Part shown: positions 63,518-64,000 of the stretch, piece by piece | Numbering within the stretch: the stretch's first letter is position 1 | Layout: the number at the start of each line of letters is the position of its first letter | From: Clostridium cavendishii DSM 21758 | GTDB taxonomy: Bacteria > Bacillota > Clostridia > Clostridiales > Clostridiaceae | NCBI RefSeq assembly: GCF_900141845.1 | Contig: NZ_FQZB01000006.1 | Location: 62,001-126,000 of the forward strand | Length of the DNA stretch: 64,000 bases | Direction: 5' to 3' | The notes under the pieces: model-generated | Told to the model about the DNA's origin: nothing | What the model saw: the letters and a program-made list of their open reading frames with translations, nothing else | The model's database searches: none | Translations under genes and position numbers: made by a program

Positions 63518-63580
63518 TTAAATAACCTTAATTTGGAATAGTCGCACGTATATATTTAATAAAACATTATTCTTCTTCAT
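63518..63580 (-). CDS. Leader peptide upstream of the two-domain GNAT gene
   Basis: A 20-codon ORF with an excellent RBS (AAGGAG, eight bases before ATG), beginning MKKNNVLLNIYVRLFQ. Codons 13-16 (CGACTATTCCAA) contain the antiterminator strand. If ribosomes stall on the early codons, this strand is free to pair with the terminator arm and transcription continues into the GNAT gene; if they translate through, the terminator forms. It is short and basic/hydrophobic with no sign of another role. Confidence 0.65.
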   Translation of the reverse strand: MKKNNVLLNIYVRLFQIKVI

Positions 63581-63600
63581 CGCAACCACTCCTTTCAAAA

Positions 63601-64000
63601 TTATATACTTAATATACCATATATGGCTTATTAACTCAAACCTAATCTTCTAAATTTCTCCTTCTACACTTACTTTTTTATTAAAGTTAATAATTTACTA
63701 GTAAATTTAAATTTACAAAATCGTAAATCATAGAATATTTATTTCAATTGTAACTTATAATTTCCTTTATAATCTTAAAAAATTATTATTTACTTCCTCA
63801 TAAAATATAAGCACGTTGTAAAAACTTCTATTCTTATTCATGATACAATTTATAGTATATATTCCATGTTAATTATTTAAACTTCGACAATATTATTGAA
63901 AATAAGTCACATTTTTGTTATACTAGCACTAATATTTTGCATTTTTGCAATCCATTTTCTTACATTTAATTCATATAAATGTATTTAAAACTTTAAAGTT
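63601..64000. other. Window-end interval
   Basis: 400 bases of AT-rich sequence without an ORF that has an RBS. The promoter of the leader at 63580 should lie here on the minus strand. Nothing else seen. Confidence 0.45.

Noticed and set aside
1..64000. CRISPR arrays, tRNA or rRNA genes, complete insertion sequences
   Set aside because: Looked for regularly spaced repeats, cloverleaf-like GC-rich blocks, ribosomal RNA signatures and transposase ORFs; none was found.

Overview
The window is AT-rich DNA (roughly 70% A+T) from a low-GC Firmicute, most likely a Clostridium sensu stricto. Supporting signs are strong AGGAGG-type ribosome binding sites, frequent TTG/GTG starts, rho-independent terminators at most gene ends, four methyl-accepting chemotaxis proteins, a sigma-D-like promoter, an [FeFe]-hydrogenase-like protein, and the BglP/LicT class of PTS regulation. 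No tRNA, rRNA, CRISPR array, complete insertion sequence or replication origin was seen. Most genes lie on the minus strand.

Layout. 1-6 kb: a hexose-phosphate locus (UhpT antiporter, orphan binding lipoprotein, membrane protein, histidine kinase, response regulator) that looks like a sense-and-import system. 6-13 kb: a DUF4261 gene, a small secreted protein, and a textbook beta-glucoside operon (licT, bglP, bglA) with two RAT antiterminator/terminator elements and a cre site. 13-18 kb: small proteins, then an exopolysaccharide-type operon (GT2 synthase, acyltransferase, GH18 glycosidase) behind a 670-base upstream region with LacI-like palindromes. 18-25 kb: a c-di-GMP phosphodiesterase with a degenerate GGDEF site and two chemoreceptors. 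25-33 kb: a resistance/efflux-like stretch (VOC, nucleotidyltransferase, MFS, methyltransferase, DUF3784, MATE, AraC). 33-35 kb: a three-gene operon with two TIR-like proteins. 35-51 kb: LCP protein, HD protein, XRE-cupin regulator, chemoreceptor, AIM24, lipoproteins, hydrogenase-like protein, HAD, LytTR/LiaF-like pair, and a Crp/PnuC/nucleoside phosphorylase cluster. 51-59 kb: two large secreted proteins (glycosidase with CBM2; beta-propeller-like repeats with CHAP) and a fourth chemoreceptor. 59-64 kb: three GNAT acetyltransferases, a LexA-type regulator sitting under a 38-bp perfect palindrome that contains an SOS-box-like core, and a SUKH-like immunity protein.

Most notable observations. 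(1) Three resistance-type genes (an MFS pump and two GNATs) have upstream leader ORFs and mutually exclusive RNA pairings that look like ribosome-mediated attenuators. Two of the leaders share sequence and the same nested pairing plan with different bases, which is covariation-like evidence for structure. (2) A compact operon encodes a CAP12/Pycsar-type TIR-like protein with its putative catalytic Glu, a second TIR-like protein that lacks the Glu and carries a GAF-like tail, and a small Cys-containing protein, with no cyclase or Thoeris partner nearby. (3) A LexA-type DNA-binding domain without an autoprotease is paired with its own palindromic operator. All functional statements are inferred from reading motifs by eye; no database search was run.
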